Source: a virus
Direction: 5' to 3' (one strand)
DNA length: 49,763 nt
Virus record (IMG/VR): IMGVR_UViG_3300042881_003518
Location: 1 to 49,763 of that record
The notes under the pieces were generated by a model. That model was not told where the DNA came from and did not search any database. It saw only the letters and a program-made list of their open reading frames with translations. Shown piece by piece: positions 1-7,066 of the stretch (position 1 is its first letter; every line of letters starts with the position of its first letter). Made by a program: the position numbers and the translations under genes.

Positions 1-32
1 ATAAAGATGGAATAAAAGATTGTAAAAATGTA

Positions 33-1274
33 TCACATTAATCGTTTATATTTATCAAAGAAAATTTTTGGTATTTCTAAATGGTTATAACTTGAAGAAT
101 CTACTAAATCAGATACTCCAGAATTTTCCATTTTAGTTAACACTTCTTTAACCTTGGGATACCCTGTCCAATTTTTAGCACGACTCATCATTTTAGTATT
201 TGAAGGTAAACTTGAAAGTTCTTTATCAATATATGGATCAATTAGTCCTATAAATTTATACTTTCCAGATTCCATCGCTCTTAAAGTATTTGGTCCTCCA
301 CCTGAAAATCCACTAACTGAAGTAATTTTAGCATTTGGATTTGTTTTTTCTAGTACTTTTTCAATTGTAGGTATTGATTTTTCTTTATCTGCATAAATAA
401 CATTTTTATCTGATAAAATATTTTTTCCTTGTTCTGCCATAAATTTAGCACCATATGTACTACTTGGGTGCCCACCATAAACTAAAGCATATTCATTTTT
501 GTTTTCTGTAGATTTTATTATAATACCATCTTGTGCTATACTTTCAATTCCTTGATTTTCAATTTTAGGTTTTTTAATTCCACTTTCTCCTGTTACAGGG
601 AATTTAAACTCAATATGAACAGTATTATTATTTTCTTCTCTAACAACATATTTAACACCAGAATTTGGTGATTTACTTAATTTTTCAGCGACATCCGCTA
701 AATTACTATCAAAAGGAGTGATATCAATAGATAAACCTAAAATATGTTTACTAATCAAAGTTCTATTTTTTTTATCTTGTTCTTTAAGATAATCCGCATA
801 TTGTTGTTGAGTCATATTACCTTTAACAAAAGAGTCCCATTTTTTAACAAGTTCACAATTTGAGTTACCCCCACAATACCAATTTATAATATCGGTTCTA
901 CTATTATTTCTATTAGTTCTGGCTTGGTCTTCATAAGTTCTTAAAGTACTAGTTATGGTGATTTTTGATTTATTAGCTTTTTTGGCTATACTTTTCACTA
1001 ATATTTCAGCATCATTATTTAATTGTATTGCCTTTGAAGTATATTCAATAGTAACTGTGTCATAATTAGGATGAATATAATATTCACCTGGGTCAACAAT
1101 TATATCACTATCAGTATTTTCTGAGTCTCTATTATATTCTTCATCCTCATCTTCTTCTTCATCTTCATCTTTATTTGGTGATAAAAAATTTAATAATTTA
1201 CCAAGATATGATTCTTGTTCTTGTATATTTTGAATAATTTTATTATATTGTGATTCTGAAATAATAATTTTCAT
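33..1274 (-). CDS. M15-type peptidase fused to an alpha/beta-hydrolase domain
   Basis: This 413-residue protein appears to join two enzyme folds. Residues ~85-225 resemble the M15 (D-Ala-D-Ala carboxypeptidase/VanY) fold: STLRTYEDQA around R112, then SKHILGLSIDI giving H177-x-x-G and D184, then VHIEF with H220, the usual zinc-ligand layout. Residues ~260-413 look like an alpha/beta hydrolase: nucleophile elbow GFSGG (S324), LIDPY (D346) and YNHLE (H398) could form a Ser-Asp-His triad. An acidic low-complexity linker lies at ~36-60. I chose the ATG at 1274 because the peptide then starts MKIIISESQYNKIIQNIQE, the N-terminal tag seen on other proteins here, and a TATTTATT box lies 22 nt upstream. 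The longer reading to 1334 adds 20 unlikely residues. It may cut cell wall or act as packaged cargo; substrates are unknown. Confidence 0.75.
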   Translation of the reverse strand: MKIIISESQYNKIIQNIQEQESYLGKLLNFLSPNKDEDEEEDEDEEYNRDSENTDSDIIVDPGEYYIHPNYDTVTIEYTSKAIQLNNDAEILVKSIAKKANKSKITITSTLRTYEDQARTNRNNSRTDIINWYCGGNSNCELVKKWDSFVKGNMTQQQYADYLKEQDKKNRTLISKHILGLSIDITPFDSNLADVAEKLSKSPNSGVKYVVREENNNTVHIEFKFPVTGESGIKKPKIENQGIESIAQDGIIIKSTENKNEYALVYGGHPSSTYGAKFMAEQGKNILSDKNVIYADKEKSIPTIEKVLEKTNPNAKITSVSGFSGGGPNTLRAMESGKYKFIGLIDPYIDKELSSLPSNTKMMSRAKNWTGYPKVKEVLTKMENSGVSDLVDSSSYNHLEIPKIFFDKYKRLM

Positions 1275-1288
1275 TTTTATGATTTTAT

Positions 1289-1296
1289 AATAAATA
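1289..1296 (-). promoter_or_regulatory. Putative late promoter box (TATTTATT)
   Basis: On the minus strand TATTTATT starts 22 nt before the ATG at 1274. The spacing matches the same box before many structural genes in this window. Confidence 0.45.
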
Positions 1297-1320
1297 TTAT
1301 ATTTTATATTTAAAAATGGG

Positions 1321-1328
1321 TATATTTG
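1321..1328 (+). promoter_or_regulatory. Possible Bacteroidota -7 box (TATATTTG)
   Basis: TATATTTG matches the Bacteroidota housekeeping sigma -7 consensus TAnnTTTG. It lies ~50 nt before the first plus-strand gene of the 1.4-3.5 kb run. No good -33 TTTG is seen at the expected distance, so the call is weak. Confidence 0.3.
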
Positions 1329-1377
1329 GAACAAATCATCAATTCATTATGTTATTAGATTATTAAAACATTTTACT

Positions 1378-1554
1378 ATGAAAACCAAGAATAAACTTAA
1401 AGTTACAATTGACGCCATAGGAAATGGTGCTAGATTGGTGTATTTAGAGAATAACCCACATGGGTTTGTATCAGTAACTAAGGTACACAAAAGTTCAAAA
1501 CAATATTCACGTAAAAACAAGAGTAAAAATGAAATACAAAATATATTTGGATGA
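1378..1554 (+). CDS. Small basic hypothetical protein (58 aa)
   Basis: ATG at 1378 opens a 58-codon frame ending at TGA 1552-1554. It encodes a lysine-rich peptide beginning MKTKNKLKVTIDAIGNGARL with a basic tail (YSRKNKSKNE). The last 26 nt overlap the start of the cREC gene in another frame, so the two may be translationally coupled. I do not recognise a family. Support is an open frame of plausible composition that fills an otherwise empty gap behind a possible promoter. Confidence 0.5.
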   Translation: MKTKNKLKVTIDAIGNGARLVYLENNPHGFVSVTKVHKSSKQYSRKNKSKNEIQNIFG

Positions 1555-1951
1555 TGAAAGAACTCCTAATGACAAAGATTGGATTGTTGTTAGAAATTAC
1601 AATCAATTCATCAAAAAGATTTCTGAGTTAGGATTAGAGAATATCGATGTTATTTCATTTGACCACGATTTGGGTGACACTGCGGTTGAAGAATATTACA
1701 CAAATGTAATGAATAAAGGTGTATTAGATTATGATAACATTGAAGAAAAAACTGGATATGATGCAGTTAAATGGTTGGTTGGACACTATATGGACAACTT
1801 TACAAGTCCTTTCCCTCAAGTATATGTTCACTCAGCCAATCCTATTGGAGCCGCTAATATTGTTAATTATGTTAATCGTTTCCTAAGACATATGGGTAAG
1901 AAACAAACCGCAAAATTAAAAGTAGAACCTTTCACCATTCAACATAAATAA
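1529..1951 (+). CDS. Cyclic-phosphate-processing receiver-like protein (cREC family)
   Basis: This 140-residue protein has the signature of the receiver-like cREC domain: YLDDERTP near the N terminus (D8, D9), then SFDHDLGD (D45, H46, D47), GYDAVKWL, and VHSANPIGAANI (H101, N104, G107). Family analyses have linked this fold to handling of 2',3'-cyclic-phosphate RNA ends in RNA-repair contexts; that role is a published prediction, not a demonstrated activity here. A DraRnl-type RNA ligase lies 4.5 kb downstream on the same strand, which fits an RNA-repair theme. The last codons and stop are repeated at 2566-2604 after the next gene, which suggests a recombination event at its 3' end. Confidence 0.75.
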   Translation: MKYKIYLDDERTPNDKDWIVVRNYNQFIKKISELGLENIDVISFDHDLGDTAVEEYYTNVMNKGVLDYDNIEEKTGYDAVKWLVGHYMDNFTSPFPQVYVHSANPIGAANIVNYVNRFLRHMGKKQTAKLKVEPFTIQHK

Positions 1952-1957
1952 AAATGA
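1919..1957 (+). repeat. Direct repeat copy 1 (39 bp)
   Basis: This copy covers the last eleven codons and stop of the cREC gene and the ATGA of the next start. It matches 2566-2604 at 38 of 39 positions. Confidence 0.9.
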
Positions 1958-2535
1958 TATTAACAGAACAACAAGAAAAATTTCTTGAGTTTGTCAAAGA
2001 ACAACATGGTACTCAAGTGAGAAAATATACGGGAGAACCTTACTGGACTCATCCATTAGCCGTTGCGGAATTAGTAAATAAATATAAATCAGATTCTTTT
2101 AGTAATGCTGAAATATTTACCATAGAAATATCGTTAGGCCATGATTTATTTGAAGATACTCCTTGTACTATTGACACTTTAAGAAAAAAATTAAGTGAGA
2201 TTGGTTATCCCTATTTAAGTGCTGAGTTGATTATTTCAGGCATTATTCATTTAACCAACACCTGCACCAAAGAAGTTTATCCTAAACTCAATAGAACCAA
2301 AAGAAAAACTATGGAAGCCGAAAGGCTTGGGAGAATTCCCGTTTATTGTCAAACAGTTAAATATGCTGACTTGATTGAGAACCTTTCATCTATTGTTGAG
2401 CATGATAAATCTTTTGCAGTTACTTATCTTCAAGAGAAAAAAGAGCTTCTTAAGAATATGAGGGGTGGAAATTTTGATCTTTACTTGAAAGCAATAGAAG
2501 TTTATTTGGAAGCTTTAAAAACTCTTGAGGGGTAA
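1954..2535 (+). CDS. HD-domain phosphohydrolase, SpoT/MESH1-like
   Basis: The 193-residue protein matches the single-domain HD hydrolases related to the ppGpp-hydrolase half of SpoT (MESH1/small alarmone hydrolases). It shows RKYTGEPYWTHPLAVA (H33), the core GHDLFEDT (H63, D64, E67, D68), and VKYADLIENL (D139). These are the expected metal ligands and the ED dyad. No synthetase, TGS or ACT domain is present. If it hydrolyses (p)ppGpp, it would keep transcription and translation running during infection; it could instead act on another nucleotide. The gene sits exactly between two copies of a 39-bp repeat, so it may be an acquired cassette. Confidence 0.8.
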   Translation: MILTEQQEKFLEFVKEQHGTQVRKYTGEPYWTHPLAVAELVNKYKSDSFSNAEIFTIEISLGHDLFEDTPCTIDTLRKKLSEIGYPYLSAELIISGIIHLTNTCTKEVYPKLNRTKRKTMEAERLGRIPVYCQTVKYADLIENLSSIVEHDKSFAVTYLQEKKELLKNMRGGNFDLYLKAIEVYLEALKTLEG

Positions 2536-2565
2536 TAAGGATTTTGATGAAATTCCTTATTGCCC

Positions 2566-2604
2566 AAAGTAAAACCTTTCACCATTCAACATAAATAAAA
2601 ATGA
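2566..2604 (+). repeat. Direct repeat copy 2 (39 bp)
   Basis: This is the second copy of the 3' end of the cREC gene, 647 bp downstream, just before and including the next start codon. It still reads as VKPFTIQHK plus stop in one frame, a remnant of a coding 3' end. Confidence 0.9.
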
Positions 2605-3092
2605 ACATTTTTTTCTTGGACTACGATGTTGTTAAATGTGCAAAATATCATTGTGATAAACATTGTATCAAACAATTATTGGAATCAGCACAATTATTAT
2701 GTGGTGCTCACCATGTAACAAATTCCAAATTGGATATCCCTTATAAATTATCCCACAAAAATCACCCTTGTTCAATATGGGTTAGAGAATCATTATCTAA
2801 CTATTTATACTTATGTAAACTTGGGTTGGAATTGTGTAAGGAGTATACTTATAGGTATGGAAAACGTCATAAGTCCCAAGATGTTATTGAGTGGTGTGTC
2901 ACAAATTTTGTCAATATTTGTGACAAAGGTTTCACTGAACCACCCAAAGCAATGCCTGATGAATATAAGGTTAAAGACGTTATTCAATCTTATAGGAACT
3001 ATTACATTGGGGCAAAAAAAGATTTTGTTTCTTGGAAGAATCGTGATGTTCCCTATTGGTTTTGTGAAGAAAATCACTTAGAATTGGTATAA
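2601..3092 (+). CDS. Conserved phage protein with N-terminal FFLDYD / CDKHCIKQLLESAQLL motif
   Basis: This 163-residue protein begins MNIFFLDYDVVKCAKYHCDK and continues HCIKQLLESAQLLCGAHH, then HPCSIWVRES and a C-terminal YWF segment. I recognise this pattern (D near the N terminus, H-x-DKH-x-x-K, E-x-AQLL) as a family common in large phages with no function I can name with confidence. It is rich in His and Cys at conserved-looking positions, which could bind metal. The start lies inside repeat copy 2, so its upstream region was shaped by the same duplication. Confidence 0.7.
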   Translation: MNIFFLDYDVVKCAKYHCDKHCIKQLLESAQLLCGAHHVTNSKLDIPYKLSHKNHPCSIWVRESLSNYLYLCKLGLELCKEYTYRYGKRHKSQDVIEWCVTNFVNICDKGFTEPPKAMPDEYKVKDVIQSYRNYYIGAKKDFVSWKNRDVPYWFCEENHLELV

Positions 3093-3098
3093 AAAATT

Positions 3099-3359
3099 AT
3101 GACAGAAGAAAAATTTTTTGAGTTAAAATCCTTTATGGATAAAATTGAAAATATGGAAATGAGACTCCATATTATTGATTCTCTACTGAAATATAATAAT
3201 TTAGATATGAAAATTACGGGGATGTCTGATTGTAAATTTAAAATATCAAGATTTTTATATATAGGTGGAGATGATTTAATTAAATCAGTTTTAGAAACTG
3301 AAAGAAAAAATGTACAAGATGAATTATCTGTTTTAAAGGAAGAATTTGAAAAAAAATAA
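3099..3359 (+). CDS. Small coiled-coil hypothetical protein (86 aa)
   Basis: An 86-residue charged, mostly helical protein (MTEEKFFELKSFMDKIENME ... LSVLKEEFEKK) with likely coiled-coil ends. It starts 6 nt after the preceding stop and is probably in the same operon. I do not recognise a family. Confidence 0.65.
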   Translation: MTEEKFFELKSFMDKIENMEMRLHIIDSLLKYNNLDMKITGMSDCKFKISRFLYIGGDDLIKSVLETERKNVQDELSVLKEEFEKK

Positions 3360-3363
3360 AACT

Positions 3364-3453
3364 ATGAATATATTCAATAAAATAATGACAGGAATTTGGT
3401 TTATACTATTTCTTTTATTTTTATTTATAATTAGAAAAAAAAGAAATGAATAG
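3364..3453 (+). CDS. Very small single-span membrane peptide (29 aa)
   Basis: ATG 3364 to TAG 3453 encodes 29 residues: a short N terminus, a hydrophobic segment IWFILFLLFLFII and a basic tail RKKRNE. A second peptide of the same design (hydrophobic core, tail RNKRKA) is at 4870-4938. The pairing of two such peptides, both directly adjacent to neighbouring genes, supports real coding. A role in the membrane is plausible; no specific function can be given. Confidence 0.5.
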   Translation: MNIFNKIMTGIWFILFLLFLFIIRKKRNE

Positions 3454-3476
3454 GATTTATTTTTAATAAATTGATA

Positions 3477-3484
3477 TATTTATT
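3477..3484 (+). promoter_or_regulatory. Putative late promoter box (TATTTATT)
   Basis: The box starts 21 nt before the ATG at 3498, the spacing seen before other putative late genes. Confidence 0.45.
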
Positions 3485-3485
3485 T

Positions 3486-4574
3486 TAAAAAAAATATATG
3501 GGAACAAGTTATTCAAAATTAAGACATATTCAAGAAGCTAATCTAAGATTAGAACAAGAACACCTTTTCGAACTAAGAGGTAATTATAAAGCTATAAGAG
3601 CTGGAAATAAGGCAAACATTCAAGCTAGACTTCAAAATGTAGCAGGGGCGACAAAACTTATGCAAAATCCAAAATTACAAGGATTGCTTGCTCAAGTAAA
3701 ATCTAGAAAAAGTACTTTAGATAAACAATTAACTTATTTAAATACTGAATTAAATAATGTTTTAGCCGAAATTGCGCAATTAAAAACTACAAGACCTGAT
3801 TTTGCAGCTGAAGCTGGACAACTAGAAACGGTAATAAAGGCTTATCAAACTGCGATTGCAACTATGTTAGAAGCTGGTAAACCAATTGAAACATTTGCTT
3901 ATCAAGCAGCACCAACTACAACAACACAAACAACACAAGCACAACAAACAACAGAAACGCAGCCGCAACCTATAACAACACAAGCGAGTAATACTATTGG
4001 GGCTAAAGGATTAAATACATATCAATCAGTACAAAACAGAATGAGTCAAACATTACCAAAATTTAATACTAGTACAACTAGATAATTTTTATATTTTAAA
4101 AAAAATACATGGGAACAAGTTATTCAAAATTAAGACATATTCAAGAAGCTAATCTAAGATTAGAACAAGAACACCTTTTCGAACTAAGAGGTAATTATAA
4201 AGCTAAAAGAGCTGGAACTAAGGCAAATATTCAAGCTAGACTTCAAAATGTAGGAGGAACAACAAAACTTATGCAAAATCCAAAATTACAAGGATTGCTC
4301 GCTCAAGTAAAATCTAGAAAAAGTACTTTAGATAAACAATTAACTTATTTAAATACTGAATTAAATAATGTTTTAACTGAAGTAGAACAATTAAAAACTA
4401 CAAGACCTGATTTTGCACCTGAAGCAGGACAACTAGAAACTGTAATAAAGACTTATCAAACTGCGATTGCAACTATGTTAGAAGCTGGTAAACCAATTGA
4501 AACATTTGCTTATCAAGCAGCACCAACTACAACAACACAAACAACACAAGCACAACAAACAACGGAAACGCAAT
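3486..4574 (+). repeat. Tandem duplication of a ~480-bp coding unit
   Basis: 3486-3963 and 4097-4574 are near-identical copies offset by 611 bp. Similarity starts in the A-rich leader just before each ATG and stops abruptly in the Thr/Gln-rich linker (around codon 155), after which the two genes have unrelated tails. Confidence 0.9.
3498..4085 (+). CDS. Tandem-duplicated coiled-coil protein, copy 1 (195 aa)
   Basis: The protein starts MGTSYSKLRHIQEANLRLEQ. IQE|A would suit a gp21-type prohead protease. A long helical/coiled-coil region covers residues ~15-130 and a Thr/Gln-rich disordered linker ~135-165. The short C-terminal tail ends KFNTSTTR and is unique to this copy. The body is ~90% identical to the gene that follows. 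It may be a virion or internal-head protein, judged only from the tag-like N terminus and the late-type promoter box. I do not recognise a family. Confidence 0.8.
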   Translation: MGTSYSKLRHIQEANLRLEQEHLFELRGNYKAIRAGNKANIQARLQNVAGATKLMQNPKLQGLLAQVKSRKSTLDKQLTYLNTELNNVLAEIAQLKTTRPDFAAEAGQLETVIKAYQTAIATMLEAGKPIETFAYQAAPTTTTQTTQAQQTTETQPQPITTQASNTIGAKGLNTYQSVQNRMSQTLPKFNTSTTR

Positions 4575-4768
4575 CAAATATACTAACACCTGAAGAACAA
4601 GAATTTTTAAAAAAATATCCAGGAATGACTTTAGACCAAGCTAAAGAAGCTGAATGGAATGCAGCAAATAATAATCCTATGAATTATAATCCTGATTATT
4701 CAGCTAATCAAGCACAAATTAATGCACAACTTAATTTAGGTCAACAAGGCGGTTATCCTGTTCAGTAA
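4109..4768 (+). CDS. Tandem-duplicated coiled-coil protein, copy 2 (219 aa)
   Basis: This paralogue of the preceding gene shares the first ~155 residues with few substitutions. It then carries a different, longer tail with the segment LTPEEQEFLKKYPGMTLDQAK and an Asn/Gln-rich end. The tail contains a small helix that looks like a peptide-binding or dimerisation element, but I cannot name it. It is followed by a strong terminator. The divergence only of tails suggests that the shared body has a common partner while the tail sets specificity. Confidence 0.8.
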   Translation: MGTSYSKLRHIQEANLRLEQEHLFELRGNYKAKRAGTKANIQARLQNVGGTTKLMQNPKLQGLLAQVKSRKSTLDKQLTYLNTELNNVLTEVEQLKTTRPDFAPEAGQLETVIKTYQTAIATMLEAGKPIETFAYQAAPTTTTQTTQAQQTTETQSNILTPEEQEFLKKYPGMTLDQAKEAEWNAANNNPMNYNPDYSANQAQINAQLNLGQQGGYPVQ

Positions 4769-4793
4769 AAATTAAATATAATATAGATAAAAA

Positions 4794-4832
4794 AACAACA
4801 ATAATTTTTAACCATTATTGTTGTTTTTTTTT
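4794..4832 (+). terminator. Rho-independent terminator
   Basis: A perfect 12-bp stem (AACAACAATAAT with ATTATTGTTGTT) around an 8-nt loop is followed by a run of T. It ends the duplicated-gene transcript. Confidence 0.85.
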
Positions 4833-4869
4833 GAAAAATTTATTAAACTTTATAAATAAAAATTATTGT

Positions 4870-4938
4870 ATGACAAATCTAATAACATCGTTATTTATAC
4901 TTTTATTAATTCGTACTAGAAATAAAAGAAAGGCATGA
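4870..4938 (+). CDS. Tiny membrane peptide (22 aa), start-stop coupled to next gene
   Basis: ATG 4870 opens 22 codons: MTNLITSLFILLLIRTRNKR plus KA. It has one hydrophobic stretch and a basic tail, as in the peptide at 3364-3453. Its TGA overlaps the next ATG (ATGA at 4935-4938), a typical translational-coupling arrangement that supports it being translated. Confidence 0.45.
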   Translation: MTNLITSLFILLLIRTRNKRKA

Positions 4939-5174
4939 AAGAAAAATTAACAAAGTTCCAAACTAAGGTTTGGCAAACAATTGAACCCATAATTAAAAAA
5001 GAATCTTATCAAGTTAATTTGACATTTGATGACGAATTTGTAATAACCAGAGATTCTAAATTTACAATTAAAATTTTTCCCAAAAAAGAAATTTCAATAA
5101 CACAAGACAATACAATAATTTTTGAAGAAAAAAATATAACTGAATTCGTAAAATTTTTAGAAAATTTAAATTAA
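4935..5174 (+). CDS. Hypothetical protein (79 aa)
   Basis: A 79-residue protein, MKEKLTKFQTKVWQTIEPII..., with a helical start followed by alternating beta-like segments (VNLTFDDEFVITRD, FTIKIFPKKEISITQ) and a helical end. It is coupled by ATGA to the upstream membrane peptide and 4 nt from the next gene. I do not recognise it. Confidence 0.65.
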   Translation: MKEKLTKFQTKVWQTIEPIIKKESYQVNLTFDDEFVITRDSKFTIKIFPKKEISITQDNTIIFEEKNITEFVKFLENLN

Positions 5175-5178
5175 AAAA

Positions 5179-5484
5179 ATGACCATTAATGAAGCGTATG
5201 AGTTTGTTATGAACAAACTTAAAAGATTGAAAAATGAGGGGATTGATTACACGATGAATGAATCAATTAAAACTACAGTATTGATTGAGAAATATGATAA
5301 ACCAAACAGATTACCAGTTGATAAGTGGATTAATATCGCATTCAACTTGGAAAATGAAAGTGATATAAAGAAAATTCACGATATGGAAAATCTGTGTAAA
5401 ATGGTTGGGATTTATTTTGATACTAGATTTGGAAAAGTCCAACGAGACTGGGAAATAGATTGGTCATTTAGATTAAATTCTTAA
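5179..5484 (+). CDS. Hypothetical protein (101 aa)
   Basis: A 101-residue acidic protein (MTINEAYEFVMNKLKRLKNE ... DWEIDWSFRLNS). The tryptophan-rich end and mixed alpha/beta pattern suggest a small globular fold. It is followed by a terminator whose loop also holds the promoter for the next gene. I do not recognise a family. Confidence 0.65.
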   Translation: MTINEAYEFVMNKLKRLKNEGIDYTMNESIKTTVLIEKYDKPNRLPVDKWINIAFNLENESDIKKIHDMENLCKMVGIYFDTRFGKVQRDWEIDWSFRLNS

Positions 5485-5486
5485 AA

Positions 5487-5524
5487 AAATCCCCATTTAA
5501 TTTTGATATTAGGTGGGGATTTCT
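5487..5524 (+). terminator. Terminator hairpin (AAATCCCCA / TGGGGATTT)
   Basis: A 9-bp stem with a loop of about 18 nt is followed by a T-rich stretch. The loop overlaps the -33 element of a host-type promoter. Confidence 0.7.
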
Positions 5525-5532
5525 TAATTTTG
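5502..5532 (+). promoter_or_regulatory. Host-type Bacteroidota promoter TTTG-N19-TAATTTTG
   Basis: TTTG at 5502-5505, exactly 19 nt, then TAATTTTG at 5525-5532 match the Bacteroidota primary-sigma consensus (TTTG / TAnnTTTG). The ATG follows at 5558. It probably drives early transcription of the MGTNYY gene and the RNA ligase by the host polymerase. Confidence 0.65.
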
Positions 5533-5557
5533 TGAAACAATTAAAACGAATAAAACA

Positions 5558-6046
5558 ATGGGAACAAACTACTACAGAATTCCAAGTGTGGAAGAAATGG
5601 AGAAAAGAAAACAAGAATTGATTGATACCATTAATTCTTTAGATATTCATCCATTTTCAATTCAAAGAAACTTTAGAACAATTAAAAAACAAATTGATTC
5701 TATTGATTATTACTCAATTTGGGATTTGTTTACTGATGGAACAAACATTCATTTAGGTAAACGTAGTAGTGGATGGAAGTTTTTATGGAATTTCAATGAC
5801 AAAAAATTTTATTCAAATAAAGAAGAATTATTGAACTTTATAAGAACAGGTAGGGTTATAGATGAGTATGGTAAAGAAATGGATGTTGAGGAGTTTATTA
5901 CAATGGCGTTAGTATGGGAACAACCTGATGGATATGATTTAAAACGTTATAGACAAGAACATCCACGACAATACCACTATGATTTTGAAATAAAAGAAGA
6001 ATATATTGATGGATTAAGAGTTTCACCAAATAATGAATTTAGTTAA
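5558..6046 (+). CDS. Conserved phage protein, MGTNYY family (162 aa)
   Basis: It begins MGTNYYRIPS and contains NIHLGKRSSGWKFLWNF, the hallmark of a small protein family common in large phages and some bacteria. The function is unknown to me. It lies first behind a good host-type promoter and 1 nt before the RNA ligase start, which suggests early expression together with it. Confidence 0.75.
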   Translation: MGTNYYRIPSVEEMEKRKQELIDTINSLDIHPFSIQRNFRTIKKQIDSIDYYSIWDLFTDGTNIHLGKRSSGWKFLWNFNDKKFYSNKEELLNFIRTGRVIDEYGKEMDVEEFITMALVWEQPDGYDLKRYRQEHPRQYHYDFEIKEEYIDGLRVSPNNEFS

Positions 6047-6047
6047 T

Positions 6048-7058
6048 ATGGAAAGAAAATTAGCGAGTATACAAATAGTAAAAGAAGTTAGACCAATAGT
6101 TGGGGCTGACGCTATAGAAGTTGTTAGAATAAACAATTGGGATGTTGTATCCAAAAAAGGAGAATACAAAGTTGGAGATTTTTGTATCTATTGTGAGATT
6201 GACTCCTTCTTACCAATCAAAGAAGAATTTGAATTCTTAAGAAAAACATCATACAAAAAAATGTCTGATGGTAGTGAAGGATTTAGATTGAGAACAATAA
6301 GATTAAGAGGACAATTAAGTCAAGGTCTATTATTACCAATAAGTGTTCTTCCAATTGATATGGAAATAACCGAAGGAGAAGATGTTACTGAAATGTTGGG
6401 TATATTTAAATACGAACCCCCAATTCCAGCGGAACTTCAAGGTAAAGTTAAAGGTATGTTTCCATCTTTTATAAGAAAAACAGATGAAGAACGCATCCAA
6501 AACTTATCAAGTGAATACGAAAATATCAGATTGTCAGGTAAGGCATTTTATGTGACTGAGAAGTTGGATGGATCGAGTGCTACATTCTACTACAAGGATG
6601 GTGTATTTGGGGTGTGCTCAAGAAATCTTGAGTTGTTGGAGACTGAGGATAACTCCTTTTGGAAAGTTGCAAGAGAATTGAATTTGGAGGAATCTTTATC
6701 TAAATTGGGTTATAATGTATGTGTTCAAGGTGAAATCATCGGAGAAGGAATCCAGGGTAACCCATACAAGATAAAAGGTCAAACAGTTAAATTCTTCAAC
6801 GCATTTAATATTGATGAACAAAAAAATATCCAATTTACTAAATTCCTAATGTTAATGGAAGACTTGGGTTTAAAAACAGTTCCAATATTAAATTACGAAT
6901 TTGTACTTCCAAAATCAATTGATGAATTATTGTTATTTGCTGAAGATAAATCTCAACTTAATGGGAACTTTGATAGGGAAGGAGTTGTTATAAGAGCATA
7001 TGATAGAAAAATATCATTCAAAGTTATATCAAACAAATTTTTGTTAAACGAAAAATAA
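6048..7058 (+). CDS. RNA ligase, DraRnl (Rnl5)-type
   Basis: The protein (336 aa from the ATG at 6048, or 341 from 6033) has an N-terminal OB-fold-like region (residues ~1-125, with RLRTIRLRGQLSQGLLLP) and a C-terminal nucleotidyltransferase. Motif I is TEKLDGSS with the predicted AMP-accepting lysine (K177 counting from 6033), followed by VCVQGEIIGEG (motif III/IIIa region), DREGVVIR (motif IV) and SFKVIS (motif V). DraRnl enzymes seal 3'-OH/5'-phosphate nicks in duplexes where the 3' end is RNA. I prefer 6048 because it avoids overlap with the upstream gene. Together with the cREC protein it may repair RNA cleaved by host anti-phage nucleases. Confidence 0.88.
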   Translation: MERKLASIQIVKEVRPIVGADAIEVVRINNWDVVSKKGEYKVGDFCIYCEIDSFLPIKEEFEFLRKTSYKKMSDGSEGFRLRTIRLRGQLSQGLLLPISVLPIDMEITEGEDVTEMLGIFKYEPPIPAELQGKVKGMFPSFIRKTDEERIQNLSSEYENIRLSGKAFYVTEKLDGSSATFYYKDGVFGVCSRNLELLETEDNSFWKVARELNLEESLSKLGYNVCVQGEIIGEGIQGNPYKIKGQTVKFFNAFNIDEQKNIQFTKFLMLMEDLGLKTVPILNYEFVLPKSIDELLLFAEDKSQLNGNFDREGVVIRAYDRKISFKVISNKFLLNEK

Positions 7059-7066
7059 ATAAAACT

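Noticed and set aside
33-1334. Longer start for the M15/hydrolase protein
   Set aside because: The extra 20 residues read through the promoter-like TATTTATT region and hide the conserved N-terminal tag.
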